From Holophagaceae bacterium (GTDB lineage: Bacteria; Acidobacteriota; Holophagae; Holophagales; Holophagaceae), in the NCBI GenBank assembly GCA_017859955.1, contig JAFNAB010000017.1:1-40709 (forward strand): 40,709 nt of DNA, given 5' to 3'. Below, one piece after another: positions 7,089 to 16,388 of the stretch (its first letter is position 1; every line of letters starts with the position of its first letter). Made by a program: the position numbers and the translations under genes. The notes under the pieces are model-generated. The model was given only the letters and a program-made list of their open reading frames with translations, searched no databases and had not been told where the DNA came from.

Positions 7089-9500
7089 TCAATGGGTGGC
7101 CGATGGCTGAGGGATGGTGGATGGGGCCGGGGTCGGAGCCTCCCCGCTCCGCCTGGGCTCCGGCAGACGGGTCAGGGCCAGGGGGATCACTTCGTCCATG
7201 TGACTCACGAGGTGGATGCTGAGCTGTTCGCGGATCTCGGCGGGAACCTCCTCCAGATGGCGGGCGTTCTCGCTGGGGATCAGGACGGCCCGGCAGCCCA
7301 TCCGGTGAGCCGCCAGGAGTTTCTCCTTGAGGCCGCCGATGGGGAGCACCATGCCCCGGAGGGTGAGTTCGCCAGTCATGGCCAGATCCCCCCTGACGGG
7401 GATCCCCGTCAGGGCAGAAATCAGGGCCGTAGCCAGGGTGATGCCCGCGCTGGGGCCGTCCTTGGGGATGGCACCCTCGGGGACGTGGACGTGGAGGTCC
7501 AGCTTCTCCATGAAGTCAGGGGCCAGCCCGAGGCGCTCGGCCCGGGTTCGCACGAAGGAGAGGGCGATCTGGGCGCTCTCCTGCATGACTTCGCCCAGCT
7601 TGCCCGTGAGCTTGAGATTGCCCTTTCCTGGCAGGGGGGCGGCTTCAATGGTAAGCAGGTCTCCGCCCGTTGAAGTCCAGGCCAGTCCGTTGACCACCCC
7701 GGGCAGCGTGTGGACATCGGGAGGCGTTTCCAGGAAACGTTCGGGACCGAGGAGTTTTGCCAGGCGCTGGGGGGAAACCTCCGGAGCGAAGGGCTCCTGA
7801 TCGGCCTTGTCGGGCTGAAGGCTGTGGCGGGCCAATTTTCTCAGAATGGCCGCGACCTCCCGCTCCAGCTGGCGAACCCCGGCTTCCTTGGTGTAGGCCT
7901 GGATGATTTTCTCCAGGGCCTGATCCTGGAAATGGATATCCAGGTCCTGCATGCCATGCCGCTCCAGGGACTTCGGCACCAAGTGCTGCTGGGCGATGGC
8001 CAGCTTCTCCTTGGTGGTGTAGCCGCTCAGCTCGATGACCTCCAGGCGGTCATCCAGGGCGGGGGGGATGTTGTGACGCACATTGGCGGTGCAGAGGAAC
8101 ATCACCTGGCTCAGGTCGAAGCCCACGTCCAGGTAATGGTCCTGGAAGGTCGCATTCTGTTCCGCATCCAGCACTTCCAGGAGGGCCGAGGCCGGGTCCC
8201 CCCGGTAGTCCGAGGCCATCTTGTCGATTTCGTCCAGGAGCATGAGGGGGTTGCGCACCGCAGCCTTCTTCATGAGGCTGATGATGCGGCCGGGCATGGA
8301 GCCGATGTAGGTGCGGCGATGGCCCCGGATCTCCGCCTCGTCCCGCACCCCTCCGAGGGAGAAACGGACGAAGGGGCGGTTCAAAGCCCGGGCGATGCTG
8401 CGGGCCAGGCTGGTCTTGCCCACGCCGGGAGGGCCCACCAGGCAGAGGATGGGGCCCCGGAGCCCACCTCCCTTAGAGCTGTCCTTCAATCGGCGCATGA
8501 CCGCCAGATACTCCAGGATCCGGGCCTTCACCTTCTCCAGGCCCGCATGGTCCTCGTCCAGGATCCGCTCGGCCCCGTCCAGGTCCAGGCGATCCTCGGC
8601 GGTGGCCTTCCAGGGCAGGGACAGGAGCCAGTCGATGTAAGTGCGGGATACCGTGGCTTCGGCGCTCTGGGGGGGCATGGCCTCCATGCGTTCCAGCTCC
8701 TCCAGGGCCTTCTTCTCGGCCTCCTCGCTCATGCCGGCTTCCAGGATCCGCTCCTTGAGGCGGGTCCCCTCGTCCTTCTCGCCCTTCTTGCCCAACTCCT
8801 GCTGGATGACCCGCATCTTCTCGTTGAGGACGTACTGCTTGTGGTCCTCATCCAGGCGCTGCTGAGTTTTGGCCTCCACCTCTCGGTCCACGGCGTGGCG
8901 GGCGGCATCCATCTCCACCAGCTTGAGGAAGGTCTGAAGTCGGGGCTCGATTTCCAATTGCTCCAGGACCGCCTGCTTCTCCTTGACCTCCACCGGCAGA
9001 AGGCCTGCCACGGTGTCCATGGCCTTGCCCAGGGGCAGTTCCTTGATCTGGTCCATGGACAGGAGGCGGGTGGCGTCGGGATTGCGGCCCAGAAACTCCT
9101 CGACACTGCGATGGAAAGTGTCCAGCAAGGGGGCTTCCGCCAGGGCTGGGGGCTCGTCCAAAATCGTCACTTCGGCCCGGATGACCTCATCCTGGTCCAG
9201 GTACCGTTCCAGCTTCACCCGGGCGATGCCCTTCACCCCCACCTTGTAGTAGTCCTTGGGGAGGGCGATGAGGGATTCCACCAGGGCCAGGGTGCCGACG
9301 CCGTAGAGGGTCTCCTGCTTGGGCTCGTCCTCCTTGGGCTCCCGCTGGGTGAGGAGCACCAGGTGATCTCCGGCCTTGATGGCCTGCTCCAGGGTGCGGA
9401 CCGAAGCACGGCGTCCCACGACGAAGGGGACCCGGGAGCCGGGAAAGAGAACCATGTCCCGAATGGGAATGGCGGGAAGGGTGATGGTCTTGTCGGTCAT
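7089..9500 (-). CDS. lon: ATP-dependent Lon protease
   Basis: An 803-residue cytoplasmic AAA+ serine protease that degrades misfolded and regulatory proteins. Order of domains: N-terminal substrate-binding domain (about 6-200, starting [15 protein letters not shown]), coiled coil, ATPase with Walker A GPPGVGKT at 356-363 and Walker B LMLLDEID at 419-426, then the protease domain with catalytic Ser684 in PKDGPSAG and Lys727 in IGGLKEK. The Ser-Lys spacing of 43 residues equals that of E. coli Lon. I start at the ATG at 9500, where homology begins; the open frame extends upstream to 9833 across the divergent amidohydrolase gene. No strong ribosome site is seen. Shares its 109-bp upstream region with the divergent amidohydrolase. 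Confidence 0.97.
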   Translation of the reverse strand: MTDKTITLPAIPIRDMVLFPGSRVPFVVGRRASVRTLEQAIKAGDHLVLLTQREPKEDEPKQETLYGVGTLALVESLIALPKDYYKVGVKGIARVKLERYLDQDEVIRAEVTILDEPPALAEAPLLDTFHRSVEEFLGRNPDATRLLSMDQIKELPLGKAMDTVAGLLPVEVKEKQAVLEQLEIEPRLQTFLKLVEMDAARHAVDREVEAKTQQRLDEDHKQYVLNEKMRVIQQELGKKGEKDEGTRLKERILEAGMSEEAEKKALEELERMEAMPPQSAEATVSRTYIDWLLSLPWKATAEDRLDLDGAERILDEDHAGLEKVKARILEYLAVMRRLKDSSKGGGLRGPILCLVGPPGVGKTSLARSIARALNRPFVRFSLGGVRDEAEIRGHRRTYIGSMPGRIISLMKKAAVRNPLMLLDEIDKMASDYRGDPASALLEVLDAEQNATFQDHYLDVGFDLSQVMFLCTANVRHNIPPALDDRLEVIELSGYTTKEKLAIAQQHLVPKSLERHGMQDLDIHFQDQALEKIIQAYTKEAGVRQLEREVAAILRKLARHSLQPDKADQEPFAPEVSPQRLAKLLGPERFLETPPDVHTLPGVVNGLAWTSTGGDLLTIEAAPLPGKGNLKLTGKLGEVMQESAQIALSFVRTRAERLGLAPDFMEKLDLHVHVPEGAIPKDGPSAGITLATALISALTGIPVRGDLAMTGELTLRGMVLPIGGLKEKLLAAHRMGCRAVLIPSENARHLEEVPAEIREQLSIHLVSHMDEVIPLALTRLPEPRRSGEAPTPAPSTIPQPSATH

Positions 9501-9539
9501 GCTGGTGCTCGCAAAGGCCGCCCATGGGCCAGGAACAGG

Positions 9540-9545
9540 ATTATA
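9540..9545 (-). promoter_or_regulatory. Candidate -10 element for lon
   Basis: Reading the minus strand, TATAAT occurs 40 bases before the lon ATG, which would give a leader of about 33 nt. No good -35 hexamer is found at 16-18 bp spacing, so the assignment rests on the perfect -10 and position only. No CIRCE-type heat-shock repeat is present. Confidence 0.4.
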
Positions 9546-9609
9546 GCCACCGGAAGGCGGAAAGCCCCGGAATCGTGCATGATGGCTGGATGAAACCGGA
9601 GAGTCCCGA

Positions 9610-10779
9610 ATGAATCGAAGCTTCCGCAGCATCCTCTCTTTTGTGATGCCCCTCCTCCTTGGCTGTGCCGCCCTGGCAGGGGAGCTCAGTCCTGGGGCCC
9701 GGGATCTGGTGGCCAAGTCGTTCCAGGGACTGGATGGCAAGGCGCCCCTGGTGGATGCCCATGTGCACATTGTCGGTACCCGGAATGGGTGTGAAGTCAA
9801 TCCGCGCTTTTTCGACCAAAAGCATCCATTCAAGCGCCTGGCAGGCCAGATCTACATGAAGGCGGGGGGAACCAATGACCTGGCGGTCTTCGATGAAACC
9901 TATGTGAAGACTCTGGCGGAGCGGGCCAGGGTCTTCGGCCATCCTATCCGCCTGCACATCCTGGCCATGGACCATGCCTATCGCGCGGATGGCACCCTCG
10001 ACCGGGACCATTCCGACTTCTACGTGCCCAATGGCTATGTGGTCAGCCTGGCCCAGGCGCACCCGGGTCTCTTCGTTCCGGTCATTTCGGTGCATCCGGC
10101 CCGGGCCGACGCCCTGGCGGAACTGGACCGCTGGGCGGCCAAGGGCGTGCGCTGGGTGAAGTGGCTGCCCAATGCCCAGGGCATGGATCCGGCGGATCCC
10201 CGCTGGGACAGCTTCTACCGGAAGATGGCCTCCCACGGCATGATCCTGCTGGCCCATACCGGGGAGGAGAAAGCTGTGAGCGCCGCCGGGGCCCAGGCCC
10301 TTGGTAACCCCCTGCGGCTCCGCAGGCCCCTGGATCTCGGGGTGAGGGTGGTGGCGGCCCATTGCGCCAGCGCCGGTCGGAACGCCGACCTGGATCACCC
10401 CGGCAAGACGGCCCGGAATTTCGATCTCTTCCTGCGCCTCATGGCGGAGGACCGGTACCGTGGACGCCTTTATGGGGACATCTCCGCCATGACCCTGTTC
10501 AACCACCTGCCGGGCGCCATGCGGGAACTGCTGCGTCGACCGGATATCCAGGCACGGCTCCTCAACGGCAGCGACTACCCCCTCCCCGCCATCCGACCCC
10601 TGACCTGGACCACCCAGGCAGTGGCCCTGAAGCTGATCACACCCGCCGAGCGGAAGGCCCTGAACGAGATCAACCGCCAGGATCCCCTGCTCTTCGACTT
10701 CGTGCTGAAGCGGACCCTGCGGGATCCCAGGACAGGGGGAAAGCTGGAGGACGCCCTCTTCACCCGGACTCTGGAATAG
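9610..10779 (+). CDS. Exported amidohydrolase (amidohydrolase_2 family)
   Basis: A 389-residue metal-dependent hydrolase with an N-terminal export signal (basic MNRSFR, then a hydrophobic core to about residue 23). The stretch LLLGC at 15-19 could be a lipobox, so it may be a lipoprotein; a standard cleavage after ALAG is the alternative. TIM-barrel metal sites are visible: HVH at 51-53, later LAHTGEE, VAAHCAS, and the terminal Asp in LNGSDYPLP. These fit the amidohydrolase_2 group (decarboxylase or hydrolase of carboxylated or cyclic substrates); the substrate is unknown. GGAGAG lies seven bases before the ATG. Divergent from lon, and followed by a long hairpin before the convergent clpX. 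Confidence 0.82.
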   Translation: MNRSFRSILSFVMPLLLGCAALAGELSPGARDLVAKSFQGLDGKAPLVDAHVHIVGTRNGCEVNPRFFDQKHPFKRLAGQIYMKAGGTNDLAVFDETYVKTLAERARVFGHPIRLHILAMDHAYRADGTLDRDHSDFYVPNGYVVSLAQAHPGLFVPVISVHPARADALAELDRWAAKGVRWVKWLPNAQGMDPADPRWDSFYRKMASHGMILLAHTGEEKAVSAAGAQALGNPLRLRRPLDLGVRVVAAHCASAGRNADLDHPGKTARNFDLFLRLMAEDRYRGRLYGDISAMTLFNHLPGAMRELLRRPDIQARLLNGSDYPLPAIRPLTWTTQAVALKLITPAERKALNEINRQDPLLFDFVLKRTLRDPRTGGKLEDALFTRTLE

Positions 10780-10782
10780 CTT

Positions 10783-10828
10783 AAGGGCGCGATGGGAGGC
10801 AGTGGGGACTGCCTTCCATCGCGCCCTT
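10783..10828. terminator. 21-bp hairpin between convergent amidohydrolase and clpX genes
   Basis: Arms 10783-10803 and 10808-10828 are complementary over 21 bp with one G-T pair and a GGGG loop. Each arm begins with AA and ends with TT, but there is no run of T beyond two on either strand. Its position between convergent stop codons suggests bidirectional termination or 3'-end protection. Confidence 0.6.
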
Positions 10829-10845
10829 CGGGTCTGTCGTTCGGA

Positions 10846-12096
10846 TCAGCCCGCGGCTTCGACTTCCTCAGGGGGCAGTCCCATCACTTCCAGCACCCGT
10901 TCCCGGGTGATGCGCAGGGGGGTCTTGCCGGTGCGCTCTTCGCTGGGGAGCTCGAACATGGGTTCGAGGAGGATCTGCTCCAGCATGGAGCGCAGGCCGC
11001 GGGCACCGAGCTTGCGGGTCATGGCCTGGTCGGCGATGGCCTCCAGGGCGGAATCCTCGAAGGAGAGTTCCACATCGTCCATGTCCAGCAGCTTGGTGAA
11101 CTGCTTGGTGAGGGCGTTCTTGGGCTGGGTGAGGATGCGCACCAGGGCCTCGCGGTCCAGGGGATCCAGGGTGGCCAGCACCGGGAGGCGGCCCACCAAC
11201 TCGGGGATGAGGCCGAACTTGACGATGTCCTCGGGCTCCACCAGTCGCAGGTAGTCTTCCTTGTCCACCTTGCTGCTGACCTGGGCGCCGAAGCCCACGG
11301 CCTTGGCGCGGACCCGCTGCTTGACGATGTCGTCAATGCCCACGAAGGCGCCGCCGCAGATGAAGAGGATATTGGTCGTGTCCACCTGGATGAACTCCTG
11401 GTGGGGGTGCTTGCGGCCGCCCTGGGGAGGCACGTTGGCCACGGTGCCTTCCACCAGCTTGAGGAGGGCCTGCTGGACCCCCTCGCCACTCACATCGCGG
11501 GTGATGGAGGGGTTCTCGCTCTTGCGGCCCACCTTGTCGATTTCGTCGATGAAGACGATGCCGCGCTGGGCCCGGTCCAGATCGTAGTTGGCGGCCTGGA
11601 GGAGCTTGGTGAGGATGTTCTCGACGTCCTCGCCCACGTATCCCGCCTCGGTGAGGGTGGTGGCATCGGCCATGGCCAGGGGGACATCAAGGAAGCGTGC
11701 CAGGGTCTGGGCCAGAAGTGTCTTGCCGGTGCCCGTGGGGCCGATGAGCATGATGTTGCTCTTGGCCAGCTCCACTTCGGTGGCGGTGCCCAGGCCACGC
11801 TTGGGAACCATGATTCGTTTATAGTGGTTATAGACTGCCACTGCCAGGCGCTTCTTGGCCGGGTCCTGGCCGATCACGTAGTCGTCCAGGAAGGCCTTGA
11901 TCTCCTTGGGCCGGGCCAGGCGTCCCTTGTGGGGATCGGAGACTTTGCCGCCCTGGCGGCTCATGCGCAGCTGGAGCTGGCCCTGTTCGACACATTCATT
12001 GCAGATGAAGGCCGTAGGGCCAGCGAGCAGCTGCTCCACCTCGTGGGGCGCCTTCCCGCAGAAGTTGCATCGCTGGTCCCGCTTGGGCTTGGTCAT
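10846..12096 (-). CDS. clpX: ClpX ATPase subunit of the Clp protease
   Basis: A 416-residue AAA+ unfoldase that recognises tagged proteins and feeds them to ClpP. The N-terminal zinc-binding domain has the four cysteines C10-x2-C13 and C32-x2-C35; Walker A GPTGTGKT is at 119-126 and Walker B VFIDEID at 181-187. Pore-loop and sensor regions ([17 protein letters not shown]) are intact. GGAGAT precedes the ATG. It follows greA by 22 bp on the same strand and probably shares its transcript. clpP is not in the window; it usually sits just upstream of clpX, so the greA-clpX arrangement is a departure. Confidence 0.97.
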   Translation of the reverse strand: MTKPKRDQRCNFCGKAPHEVEQLLAGPTAFICNECVEQGQLQLRMSRQGGKVSDPHKGRLARPKEIKAFLDDYVIGQDPAKKRLAVAVYNHYKRIMVPKRGLGTATEVELAKSNIMLIGPTGTGKTLLAQTLARFLDVPLAMADATTLTEAGYVGEDVENILTKLLQAANYDLDRAQRGIVFIDEIDKVGRKSENPSITRDVSGEGVQQALLKLVEGTVANVPPQGGRKHPHQEFIQVDTTNILFICGGAFVGIDDIVKQRVRAKAVGFGAQVSSKVDKEDYLRLVEPEDIVKFGLIPELVGRLPVLATLDPLDREALVRILTQPKNALTKQFTKLLDMDDVELSFEDSALEAIADQAMTRKLGARGLRSMLEQILLEPMFELPSEERTGKTPLRITRERVLEVMGLPPEEVEAAG

Positions 12097-12118
12097 GGGA
12101 TCTCCAGACGGATCGTCT

Positions 12119-12586
12119 CTACAGATTGTGGATCGTGGTGAGTTCGATGACTTCGAATCGTTTGGTGCCAGCGGGGATCTTGATCTTCACCTCAGCACCT
12201 TCTTCCAGGCCCACGAGGGCCATACCGATGGGGGAACTGATGCTCAGGAGGTCGGAAGCGCCCCCCAGTTCTTCGGGAAGTACCAGTCGATAGGTTACTT
12301 CTTTCTCAGAGTCCAGGTCCAGGAGGGTGACCCGGGTGCCGTAGGCCACCTTGTCCTTGGGGAGACGCGTGATATCGAGACTGGCGATCTCGGCGATACG
12401 CTTCTCCATGGCCACGACCTTGGCCTGGAACATGTCCCGCTTGGACAGGGCCTGTTCGTATTCCGCGTTCTCGGACAGGTCGCCCTGGGAAGCCGCCGAG
12501 GCGATCTCCTTGGGGATTTCCACCAGCAGAGCGTGCTTGAGGTCCTTGAGTTCGGCCTCGAGCTTAGCAAGTACGTGCTTGGGCAT
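12119..12586 (-). CDS. greA: Transcription elongation factor GreA
   Basis: A 155-residue factor that rescues backtracked RNA polymerase by stimulating transcript cleavage through the secondary channel. The N-terminal coiled coil spans about residues 5-75, with its tip acidic motif [12 protein letters not shown] carrying the conserved Asp and Glu residues; the C-terminal FKBP-like domain has SPIGMALVG and the closing [10 protein letters not shown]. Length and layout are typical (E. coli 158). The ribosome site is weak (GGA only). A terminator lies about 85 bp upstream, so a promoter should be in 12587-12669, although I cannot point to clear hexamers. Confidence 0.93.
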   Translation of the reverse strand: MPKHVLAKLEAELKDLKHALLVEIPKEIASAASQGDLSENAEYEQALSKRDMFQAKVVAMEKRIAEIASLDITRLPKDKVAYGTRVTLLDLDSEKEVTYRLVLPEELGGASDLLSISSPIGMALVGLEEGAEVKIKIPAGTKRFEVIELTTIHNL

Positions 12587-12669
12587 AGGGGTTCCGGAGA
12601 GAAGGGCGCAGGCCCCGGGGCGTGGAAAAAGTCGGCACCTGGAGTGGGCGACGAGGGTGAAAAAGGCCT

Positions 12670-12702
12670 AAAAAAAAGGGGCGCCTCGGAATGACGAGGC
12701 GC
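12670..12702 (-). terminator. Terminator of the ybaK (and perhaps flagellar) transcript
   Basis: On the minus strand GCGCCTCG (12702-12695) pairs with CGAGGCGC (12688-12681) across a 6-nt loop, followed by CCCC and eight T (12677-12670). It lies 70 bp after the ybaK stop codon and separates it from greA. Confidence 0.85.
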
Positions 12703-12771
12703 TGAGGAATCAATGCTACCAGAACCTGGTGCTCCCTCGGGAATTCTTTCAGGACCCCCGGCGCTCCTTTC

Positions 12772-13254
12772 TTAAGACTCGAGCGACACCTCAACCGGGG
12801 TGGGATGGAGCACCCGGGTCAGGTCTCCCGGGCTCATGCCCACCAGGAAGCCCCGGGAGCCTCCATTGATGTAGATGCGGACCAGTTCCAGGATGCTCCG
12901 CTCCACGTGCACGGGCATGGGTTTCCGGGTCCCGAAGGGGCTGGTGCCTCCCACCAGGTAGCCACTGTGCTTCTGGGCGGTCTCCGGCTTGCAGATCTGC
13001 ACCGTTCTGGCGCCGATCTGCCGGGCCAGGGCCTTGGTGGAGACCTCCCGGTCGCCGTGCATCAGGACGATCAGGGGGCGTCCCGCCTCGTCCTCCATGA
13101 TGAGGGTCTTGATCACGGCATGCTCGTCGACGCCCAGCTCCCGGGCCGGGACCGCCGTGCCGCCATGGTCCTCATAGCGGTAGAGGTGCTCGGTGTAGGA
13201 GACGCCCTGCTGCCGGAGAAGGCGGGTGGCGGAGGTGGACGGGGCTTTGGACAT
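12772..13254 (-). CDS. ybaK: YbaK/EbsC-family aminoacyl-tRNA deacylase (Cys-tRNA(Pro) type)
   Basis: A 160-residue trans-editing enzyme that hydrolyses mischarged aminoacyl-tRNA. The catalytic lysine is in VIKTLIM (about residue 49) and the family signature GGTSPFGTRKPMPV is at about 103-116, followed by YINGGSRGFLVGMSP. These features fit the YbaK branch (Cys-tRNA(Pro)) more closely than the ProX or INS branches, but substrate choice is inferred. It begins 42 bp after the end of motE and could be the last gene of the flagellar transcript; the terminator at 12670-12702 follows. Confidence 0.9.
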   Translation of the reverse strand: MSKAPSTSATRLLRQQGVSYTEHLYRYEDHGGTAVPARELGVDEHAVIKTLIMEDEAGRPLIVLMHGDREVSTKALARQIGARTVQICKPETAQKHSGYLVGGTSPFGTRKPMPVHVERSILELVRIYINGGSRGFLVGMSPGDLTRVLHPTPVEVSLES

Positions 13255-13296
13255 TCCTGATGACTCCTGCTGCGGTCGCTTTACGAGGTGACGCGT

Positions 13297-13833
13297 TTAC
13301 GTCTTCCCCTTCGCAGGCTCCTGGGCCCGACTCTTGCCCACCCGTTCCATGAGCTTGCCCGCCAGGGGGGCGTCCAGGAGGGAAACCTGGTCCATCAACT
13401 TGGCGGCCTTCTTGGGGGTCATGGCGCCCAGGAGGCCCGTGGTCAGCTCCATGTTGAGGGCGGCCATCTCCTTGATGGACTTGGCACCGGCCACGGGGTC
13501 CATGGCCTCGGTGGTGCGCACAAGCTGGGGGTCCACCGGGGGACGCAGCCTCAGGCTTTCCAGCTTGGCCAAGGCTTCCTGGACGGCCTTCTCCCTGCCC
13601 AGGAGGTCGTTCCGATCCTTGTCCAGGGTGCCCTGGAGGGTGGCGAGGCGCTGTTCCAGTTCCCGGAGCTGGGCCTCCTTCTGGCCCAACTCTTTCTCCC
13701 GGGACTGGAGCTTCTCGGCCAGTTCCGGCACCTTGACCCCCTCGGGGACCTTCTTCTCCTGGGCGGAGAGCCAGAGCACGCCAGCGCTAAGGATGACGGG
13801 GGCGACGATCCAGGGAACAGGACGCAGGTTCAT
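13297..13833 (-). CDS. motE: MotE-like flagellar chaperone (coiled coil plus MgtE_N-like domain)
   Basis: A 178-residue protein with an N-terminal hydrophobic segment (about residues 9-24, signal anchor), a charged coiled coil (about 35-95) and a C-terminal helical domain with IKEMAALNMELTTGLLGAMTPKKAAKLMDQ. The last part resembles the MgtE N-terminal domain also present in FliG and MotE. MotE proteins are periplasmic chaperones of the stator protein MotC or act in flagellar assembly. Its start overlaps the fliJ stop by four bases (ATGA), so it is translationally coupled to the flagellar operon. The name rests on architecture and context rather than close similarity. Confidence 0.7.
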   Translation of the reverse strand: MNLRPVPWIVAPVILSAGVLWLSAQEKKVPEGVKVPELAEKLQSREKELGQKEAQLRELEQRLATLQGTLDKDRNDLLGREKAVQEALAKLESLRLRPPVDPQLVRTTEAMDPVAGAKSIKEMAALNMELTTGLLGAMTPKKAAKLMDQVSLLDAPLAGKLMERVGKSRAQEPAKGKT

Positions 13834-14312
13834 GGATTCACCTCCGAGGGTGAGAGGGACTGGAGTTGGGTATTGAATCGGTGGCGGAGCACGGCGATTT
13901 CATCGAGGTTGCGGATTTCCTCGTGCATGGCTTCGAGGTCGTGGGCCTCCTGCCGCCGCTCTTTGAGGCGCACGAGGGTGAGGTGGGCCTGGTGGGCCAG
14001 GGTGAGGGCTTTGCGGGCCTCGTGGACCCGTTGTTCGGCCTCATGCCGCTCGGCCTGGGCGACCTGGATCCGATGCTCAAGCACCACGAGGTAGCGCTCG
14101 ATGGCCCTCCACTGGTCCAGGTCCACCACGGAGCCCTGGGGCGCCCGACGGGTCTCCAGGGTGCGGCCGTGCTCGGCCTGGAAGTGGGCGATGCGTTTCT
14201 CGATTTCCCGGAGGGCGCCCATCTCCCGGCCCAGCTTGCGCTGAGCCTCGTCCTCCAAAGACTTCCGGAGCTTGAGGAGGGCTTCCAGGCGGAAGCGGAA
14301 ACGGGTGGCCAT
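13830..14312 (-). CDS. fliJ: Flagellar export protein FliJ
   Basis: A 160-residue, almost entirely alpha-helical coiled-coil protein with the characteristic beginning FRFRLEALLKLRKSLEDEA. FliJ is the stalk-like subunit that sits in the FliI hexamer of the flagellar type III export apparatus and connects it to FlhA. Charged heptads run from about residue 10 to 145. It follows fliI immediately (one base between genes) and overlaps motE by four bases. Sequence conservation in FliJ is low; position directly after fliI makes the call firm. Confidence 0.88.
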   Translation of the reverse strand: MATRFRFRLEALLKLRKSLEDEAQRKLGREMGALREIEKRIAHFQAEHGRTLETRRAPQGSVVDLDQWRAIERYLVVLEHRIQVAQAERHEAEQRVHEARKALTLAHQAHLTLVRLKERRQEAHDLEAMHEEIRNLDEIAVLRHRFNTQLQSLSPSEVNP

Positions 14313-14313
14313 C

Positions 14314-15651
14314 CTACACGTCCGGTTTCAGGAAGGGGGCCAGGTCGATACCGAAGATCTGGCCCATGGCCAGTTGGGTCTGGCGGTAGCTGCTGTCCTC
14401 GGCCACGGCCTGGCGCAGAAAGGCCTGGATGGCGGGCTGGAACTGGATGGCCTGGTCGATCTGGGGGCTGGAGCCCTTGTTGTAGGCCCCGATCTGGATG
14501 AGGTCCTCGGCGTCCGCATAGGTGGCCATGAGGTCCCGGAGCTTGGCGGAGAGCTGCTTCTGCTCCGGGATCGCCAGGGTGCTGAAGAGTCGGGAGATGC
14601 TCCCCAGGACATCGATGGCAGGGTAGTGGTTCTTGGCGGCCAGCTTCCGGGAGAGGATGACGTGGCCGTCGAGGATGCCCCGGACAGCGTCGGAGATGGG
14701 CTCGTTCATGTCATCGCCTTCCACCAGCACCGTGTAGATGCCCGTGATGGAGCCCATGCCCTCGAAGTTGCCGGCCCGCTCCATGAGGCGGGGCAGGAGG
14801 GCGAAGACCGAGGGCGTGTACCCCCGGCTGGAGGGGGGCTCACCGGCGGAAAGTCCCACTTCCCGCTGGGCCATGGCGAAGCGGGTCACGCTGTCCATCA
14901 TGATCAGGACGTCCTGCCCCTGGCGCATGAAATACTCGGCCACCGCCGTGCCCGCCAGGGCGCAGCGCAGACGCAGGAGGGGGGCCTGGTCGCTGGTGGC
15001 CACCACGACCACGCTGCGCTTGAGGCCCTCGGGCCCCAGATCGTTCTCGATGAATTCCCGCAGCTCGCGGCCGCGCTCCCCCACCAGGATGATGACGTTG
15101 ATATCGGCGGTGGTCTTGCGGGCGATCATGCCCAGGAGGGTGGACTTCCCCACGCCGGAGCCTGCGAAAATCCCAACGCGCTGGCCTTTTCCGAGGGTGA
15201 GCAGGCCGTCGATGACCCGGACGCCCGTGGACAGAACCTCCTTGATGAGGCGGCGCTTCATGGGATTCGGGGGCAGGCCGTGGATGGGCAGACGGGCTTC
15301 GCCCTGAATGGGAGGGCCACCGTCCAGGGGGCGCCCCAGGGGATCGATGACCCGCCCCAGAAGGGACGGTGAGACCGGCAGCTCCGGCTGGTGCCCCATG
15401 GCCTCCACCAGGAGTCCCGGACGGATGCCGTCAGCGTTCTCCACCGGCATCAGGAGCACCTGCTTGTCCTGGAACCCGACCACCTCGGCGCTGACGGACT
15501 TGCCATCCCCCATGTGGATGAGCACCTGCTCGCCAAGGGAGGCCTCGGGGCCCCGGGATTCCACCAGAAGGCCCACGACCTTGGAGACCCGACCCAGGAT
15601 GTCTCCTGCGGGGAGCTGGCGGATCTGGGGCACCAGGGCTGCGAAATCCAT
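14314..15651 (-). CDS. fliI: Flagellum-specific ATPase FliI
   Basis: A 445-residue ATPase of the flagellar type III secretion system, related to the F1 beta subunit. Walker A AGSGVGKS is at 163-170 and the Walker B strand DVLIMMDS at about 247-254; the family block GRELREFIENDLG and SRLFSTLA are present. It drives unfolding and export of rod, hook and filament proteins. The start codon shares one base with the fliH stop (TGATG), which indicates coupled translation. Type III injectisome homologues (YscN-like) are excluded by the flagellar gene order. Confidence 0.96.
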   Translation of the reverse strand: MDFAALVPQIRQLPAGDILGRVSKVVGLLVESRGPEASLGEQVLIHMGDGKSVSAEVVGFQDKQVLLMPVENADGIRPGLLVEAMGHQPELPVSPSLLGRVIDPLGRPLDGGPPIQGEARLPIHGLPPNPMKRRLIKEVLSTGVRVIDGLLTLGKGQRVGIFAGSGVGKSTLLGMIARKTTADINVIILVGERGRELREFIENDLGPEGLKRSVVVVATSDQAPLLRLRCALAGTAVAEYFMRQGQDVLIMMDSVTRFAMAQREVGLSAGEPPSSRGYTPSVFALLPRLMERAGNFEGMGSITGIYTVLVEGDDMNEPISDAVRGILDGHVILSRKLAAKNHYPAIDVLGSISRLFSTLAIPEQKQLSAKLRDLMATYADAEDLIQIGAYNKGSSPQIDQAIQFQPAIQAFLRQAVAEDSSYRQTQLAMGQIFGIDLAPFLKPDV

Positions 15652-16388
15652 CAGGGTGTGTCCTTTTCACGGGACTCTTCGATCAGGGCGAGAAGGCGCT
15701 GTCGACGGCGTTCCAGGGTGGCGTCCATGACACCGTCGGCGGACTCCAGGCGCAGGCTGCCGCGGCTGAGTCCGGGGTCCTCCATCAGTCGGATGCCGGG
15801 GATGGCGAAATCCAGGGCATTGAGAGTGTCCAGGTCCTTCGGGTTCAGGTAGGCCTGGATGGGAGCCTGGGTTCCTTCGGGAGTGGCGAAAATGTGGCCC
15901 TGGAGGAGCCTTTCCAGGAGCGGGGCCACGGCCTGGGGACTGCTGTCGATCTGCTGGCCTGCGAGGTGCTCCCCCATGGCCATGGCCATGGCCAGGATTT
16001 CGTCCCGGGTCGCATGGTTCAGCAGGTTCATGGTTGAGGACAGGGCTTCCAGGTGGCTTTCCAGGCGGAGGATATAGGCCTTGAACTGACTTTCGCCAAA
16101 GATGCGGCCCTCAGCCTCGCCGGAGGCGAAGCCTTCCTCGTAGGCCCGCTGGGCAATGTCCTGGGCGCGTTGTTCGGCGGCCTGGAGCTTCTCATGGATG
16201 ATCTGGTCCACGGAGACCAGTCGGTGGGCATCCTCCTCGGGTGTGCTGAGACTGCTGCCGATGGGGCTGTCGTCCCCGTTATCCAGGGGTTCGGGCTCCG
16301 GGGAAAAATCTGCAGCGCGATAGGGGAAGGCTTCGATCTGCTTCCGCTCGGCCTGCTTGGCCGTGATGATGCGGCCGCTACGAGACAT
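15651..16388 (-). CDS. fliH: Flagellar assembly protein FliH
   Basis: A 245-residue negative regulator and stator-like partner of FliI. The central region (about 85-130) has the GxxxG-rich helix typical of FliH: AYEEGFASGEAEGRIFGESQ. The C-terminal domain ends in RRRQRLLALIEES. ATG at 16388 is chosen because GGAGG lies eight bases before it and the protein MSRSGRIITAKQ has the family N-terminus; a longer frame to 16481 overlaps the fliG coding region and has no homology. It overlaps the end of fliG by 11 bases. Confidence 0.88.
   Translation of the reverse strand: MSRSGRIITAKQAERKQIEAFPYRAADFSPEPEPLDNGDDSPIGSSLSTPEEDAHRLVSVDQIIHEKLQAAEQRAQDIAQRAYEEGFASGEAEGRIFGESQFKAYILRLESHLEALSSTMNLLNHATRDEILAMAMAMGEHLAGQQIDSSPQAVAPLLERLLQGHIFATPEGTQAPIQAYLNPKDLDTLNALDFAIPGIRLMEDPGLSRGSLRLESADGVMDATLERRRQRLLALIEESREKDTP

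Noticed and set aside
7710-9593. 627-codon plus-strand open frame opposite lon
   Set aside because: Low-complexity translation, opposite a gene with complete Lon catalytic motifs.
9501-9833. N-terminal extension of Lon to 9833
   Set aside because: It would overlap the divergent amidohydrolase gene and its signal peptide; homology to Lon begins at the ATG at 9500.
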